This document shows, one piece after another, positions 29,915-32,244 of a DNA stretch of 32,244 bases. Position 1 is the stretch's first letter. Every line of letters starts with the position of its first letter. Origin of the DNA: an uncultured Bacilli bacterium (lineage in GTDB: Bacteria > Bacillota_I > Bacilli_A > RF39 > UBA660); the NCBI GenBank assembly GCA_944332005.1, contig CALVJD010000004.1:1-32244 (forward strand), read 5' to 3'. The notes beneath the pieces were generated by a model. That model ran no database searches. It was not told the origin of the DNA and was given only the letters and a program-made list of their open reading frames with translations. A program made the translations under genes and the position numbers.

Positions 29915-30340
29915 ATGGATCGAATCGTAATCATGAGTGGACATGCAATGTTCGCAAGTGGAATGTTAAGTTCTTTAGAGATGATTGTTGGTAAAAAAGA
30001 AAATTTTATAGCGATTGATTTTTTGAAAGATATGAGTGATGCCGAATTAGAAGAAAAGATGAGAAAAGAATTGGAACAATATCCCCATTCAGAAGTTTTA
30101 TTCGTATGTGATTTAATGGGAGGAACTCCTTTTAAAATATGTACGAAATTCGCGTTTTCTAATTCCAAGTATGAAGTAGTAACGGGTGTCAATATAGGAG
30201 GACTCATCGATTTATCGATGAAGTTTAATCAGTTTTCTATTTTGGAACTGGCAAATCATCTTGTAGAAGCATCAAAAAAAGCAGTTGTTCAAGTAGAAAA
30301 GGTAAAACCTTCAGAAAAAGTTAGTAATGATGGCATATAA
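29915..30340 (+). CDS. PTS mannose-family IIA component
   Basis: A 141-residue cytoplasmic protein that receives phosphate from HPr on His10 (VIMSGHAMFASG) and gives it to IIB. The C-DLMGGTPF motif (about 65-72) and VTGVNIGGLIDL (about 88-99) complete the EIIA-Man signature. SD AAAGAGGATGAA precedes ATG 29915. Unlike most mannose-type systems, where IIA leads the operon or is fused to IIB, here it is last and separated by a terminator and a likely promoter. Confidence 0.93.
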   Translation: MDRIVIMSGHAMFASGMLSSLEMIVGKKENFIAIDFLKDMSDAELEEKMRKELEQYPHSEVLFVCDLMGGTPFKICTKFAFSNSKYEVVTGVNIGGLIDLSMKFNQFSILELANHLVEASKKAVVQVEKVKPSEKVSNDGI

Positions 30341-30361
30341 AAGAGAGCAATCTCTTTTTTT
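30339..30361 (+). terminator. Terminator of the PTS operon
   Basis: AAAAGAGA (starting in the TAA stop) pairs with TCTCTTTT around a GCAA tetraloop; ten T in the run. An alternative pairing of AGAGAGCA with TGCTCTCT (30363-30370) excludes it. Confidence 0.82.
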
Positions 30362-30453
30362 GTGCTCTCTATTCGTTCAATTGTTCGTGTTACTAAGAAT
30401 GATCGTTTGTTCATTTATTAGTTTTATTTTATAAAGTAAATAATTTTGCAATC

Positions 30454-30475
30454 AAAAAGGAAACGATTGTTTCCT
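30454..30475 (-). terminator. Terminator overlapping the SIS gene stop codon
   Basis: Minus strand: AGGAAAC pairs with GTTTCCT (AATC loop) followed by five T; the TAG stop lends its last two bases to the stem. Confidence 0.8.
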
Positions 30476-31511
30476 AAAAAGTATTGGTTCTTCCCTTTAA
30501 TACCGGAACGTGATCTAAATAAGTTCCTTTTACAAAAGACATTTCAGAAGCAAGTAACTGCATAACGATTACGCCACTAAAGAAACCATATAAATCATTT
30601 TCTACATTTACAATAATGGCATGATCAGCTTCTTTAGCAAGATCAGAATCGTTGGTAATTAAATAACGAGGAGCTTTTGTATCTTTTAAATATTCCATTA
30701 CTTTCTTAATATCAGCGTTGGTTTTACGATCGAAAGCAAATAAGAAGGCTGGCGTTTCTTCACTCGTACAAGCAAGAGGACCATGACAGAATTCACTTGC
30801 AGGGAAAGAAATGACAGGGTATAGGCAAGTTTCCATCAATTTTAAAGAAAATTCTTTCGCAATGGAAAATCCCATTCCACGAGCAATTGTAACTGCTTTA
30901 CCAATTTTCGTTAAATCATGTGCCCATGGTTTTACTTCTTCATAGTGAAGAAGACCCTCTTCGATACTTGCTAAATATTGATCAGTATCTAAATATAGTT
31001 CTTCTTTTTTGCTTAAGTAATGTGCCAACATTGTTAAAATATACAAAGTAGAAGTAAATCCTTTCGTAGCAGCACCACTAAGCGTTTCACCAATTTCATT
31101 CAAAATAATGTGCTGTGCTGCTTCAGCTACAATAGAATCAGGATTGTTGGTAATCGCTAATGTATAAGCACCTTGCTCATTTGCCTTCTTTAAGACTGTA
31201 CTTACATCATATCCCTTTCCTGATTGTGAAATGGCAATTACTAACGAGTGTGATAAATCGATTGTCTCATCATATACCGTAAATACCGAAGGATTGGCAA
31301 GACTGACTGGTATATGACAATTTAGCTCCAATAAATACTGGGCATAAATACCTGCATGTAATGAGGTACCTCTAGCTACAATCATGATGTGCTGTGGTTG
31401 GAATGCTAAAATCTCATTCGCAATTTCGGGAATCACAACCTTGTTTTTTTCACAACAATGACGTAGTGCGTCGATTTCACGAATTTCTTTTAACATATTC
31501 GTTTCGTTCAT
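30474..31511 (-). CDS. Double-SIS sugar-phosphate isomerase/deaminase-like enzyme
   Basis: A 345-residue cytoplasmic protein with two SIS domains. Domain 1: MIVARGTSLHAG (43-53) and AISQSGKGYD (93-102), the phosphosugar-binding serines. Domain 2: IARGMGFSIAKEFSLKLMET (209-228) and PASEFCHGPLA (237-247), like the isomerase half of GlmS. No glutaminase domain, so it is in the NagB-II / FrlB / AgaS group: amino-sugar-phosphate deaminase or fructosamine-phosphate deglycase. Facing a mannose-type PTS, it probably handles the imported phosphorylated sugar. SD GGAGG precedes ATG 31511. Confidence 0.85.
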   Translation of the reverse strand: MNETNMLKEIREIDALRHCCEKNKVVIPEIANEILAFQPQHIMIVARGTSLHAGIYAQYLLELNCHIPVSLANPSVFTVYDETIDLSHSLVIAISQSGKGYDVSTVLKKANEQGAYTLAITNNPDSIVAEAAQHIILNEIGETLSGAATKGFTSTLYILTMLAHYLSKKEELYLDTDQYLASIEEGLLHYEEVKPWAHDLTKIGKAVTIARGMGFSIAKEFSLKLMETCLYPVISFPASEFCHGPLACTSEETPAFLFAFDRKTNADIKKVMEYLKDTKAPRYLITNDSDLAKEADHAIIVNVENDLYGFFSGVIVMQLLASEMSFVKGTYLDHVPVLKGRTNTF

Positions 31512-31536
31512 TTTTTATCCTCCATTCTTTATTATC

Positions 31537-31565
31537 ATTATAACATTTGAAAACAAGTTCTTCAA
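31537..31565 (-). promoter_or_regulatory. Promoter of the SIS gene
   Basis: Minus strand TTGAAG (31565-31560), 17 bases, TATAAT (31542-31537) with extended TGt. Confidence 0.65.
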
Positions 31566-31598
31566 GCTATAATAAGTTCGACAAACATAGACACATTA

Positions 31599-31627
31599 TT
31601 GCAATAATTTCCAAAATATGGTAATAT
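31599..31627 (+). promoter_or_regulatory. Promoter of the response-regulator gene
   Basis: TTGCAA (31599-31604), 17 bases, TAATAT (31622-31627) with extended TGg; divergent from the SIS promoter. Confidence 0.5.
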
Positions 31628-31686
31628 TATTAACATATAGGATTAACTTTTAGCAACCATAGAGGAATGATTGGGAGTGTGGAAAT

Positions 31687-32244
31687 ATGATTAATTTTAT
31701 CGTGTGTGACGATAATAGTGAGGTACGTCAGAATGTGGCTGACACAATTGGGAAATTGATGATGAAAAATCAACTAGCATATAAAGTTCATTTGTTTTCT
31801 GATTATGATAAGTCATTTAAAAAGGTATTGGATGAAAAGTTATCTTGTAAGATATATATATTGGATATAGAGGCACCTAGTGCATCTGGAATTGATATTG
31901 CAAGAAAGATAAGAGATACTGATATTGACAGTATCATTATTTTTTTAACAAGTCATAATGAATTAGGTTCTGTATTATTACAAGATGAGTTAATGTTCTT
32001 AACATTTATTTGTAAATTTAACGATCAAGAAAAACGTTTAGAATCAGCAATTACAAAAGCTTTGCAAATGGTGGGAGTCAAGCAAGCGATTCGTTTTGAT
32101 GATAGAGGATCAATCTATACGATTCCACTAAACGATATCTTATATGTTACTAGGGATAGTGTTGATCGAAAAAGTATGATTGTAACAGACTATACAGAAT
32201 ATAAAATAGGAAAACCATTAAATGAAATTATGGAATTATTAGAT
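31687..32244 (+). CDS. LytTR-type response regulator (AgrA/ComE-like), partial at window end
   Basis: An open frame of 186 codons from ATG 31687 to the window edge. It begins MINFIVCDDN with the acidic pair, and has the phospho-acceptor Asp60 (IYILDIEAPSASGIDIA), Thr88 and Lys110, a complete receiver domain (1-120). From about residue 135 (IRFDDRGSIYTIPLNDILYV) a LytTR DNA-binding domain begins and is cut off. Such regulators act with a membrane kinase, often in peptide quorum sensing or bacteriocin control; the partner is not visible. GGGAG lies upstream of ATG. Confidence 0.85.
   Translation, partial: MINFIVCDDNSEVRQNVADTIGKLMMKNQLAYKVHLFSDYDKSFKKVLDEKLSCKIYILDIEAPSASGIDIARKIRDTDIDSIIIFLTSHNELGSVLLQDELMFLTFICKFNDQEKRLESAITKALQMVGVKQAIRFDDRGSIYTIPLNDILYVTRDSVDRKSMIVTDYTEYKIGKPLNEIMELLD

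Noticed and set aside
1-32244. CRISPR arrays, rRNA genes and insertion sequences with inverted ends
   Set aside because: No regularly spaced repeats, rRNA-like stretches or complete transposases were seen.

Overview
This window reads as a low-GC, Gram-positive, spore-forming anaerobe, probably a gut member of the Bacilli/Erysipelotrichia-like lineages; that placement is inferred. The support is the strong AT bias, Shine-Dalgarno (SD) sites of the GGAGG/GAGGTGA type, -35/-10 promoters with a 17-base spacer and a frequent TGn extended -10, a cotJ spore-coat locus, a two-iron desulfoferrodoxin (oxygen defence of anaerobes), AddAB recombination and a Bacillus-type LexA box. The genetic code looks standard: TGA ends genes.

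Layout. 1-4.3 kb: two head-to-head XRE regulators, a UcpA-like dehydrogenase, an ABC-F ATPase and a D-Ala-D-Ala ligase. 4.3-7.6 kb: an NAD-dependent epimerase, a small zinc-ribbon protein, a lipoprotein, and a cotJ locus in which CotJA and CotJB are fused in one gene ahead of cotJC, behind a SigmaE-like promoter. 7.7-10.8 kb: tRNA-His, then an AT-rich accessory patch with a Fic protein, decayed pieces of a type I methyltransferase (hsdM) and a uracil-DNA-glycosylase-like gene, an unknown protein, and a NADAR gene with a small partner. 10.9-17.1 kb: a membrane-anchored wall hydrolase and addB-addA. 17.2-24.8 kb: desulfoferrodoxin, a LexA-box-controlled GNAT-like protein, a DUF308/HdeD membrane protein, an alpha/beta hydrolase, a small HTH protein, an unknown membrane protein, a P-type calcium ATPase and a lipoprotein. 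24.8-25.6 kb: TM2 and DUF2752 membrane proteins. 25.7-31.5 kb: a complete phosphotransferase system (HPr, enzyme I, mannose-family IIB-IIC-IID-IIA) facing a double-SIS sugar-phosphate enzyme. The window ends inside a LytTR-type response regulator.

How the genes work together. HPr, EI and the four EII components form a full phosphorelay from PEP to an imported sugar, and the convergent SIS enzyme is the likely first catabolic step. HPr carries Glu at position 46, where the serine used by HPr kinase normally sits, so classical seryl-phosphate carbon control through this HPr should not work. CotJA-JB and CotJC belong to the mother-cell coat programme.

Two patterns run through the whole window. 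Many genes have their start codon only 15-24 bases after the -10 box, so leaders are barely longer than the SD. Many intrinsic terminators use the last codons or the stop codon of the gene as part of the hairpin. Both point to a compact genome. No stretch longer than 300 bases lacks a gene or an identifiable remnant.
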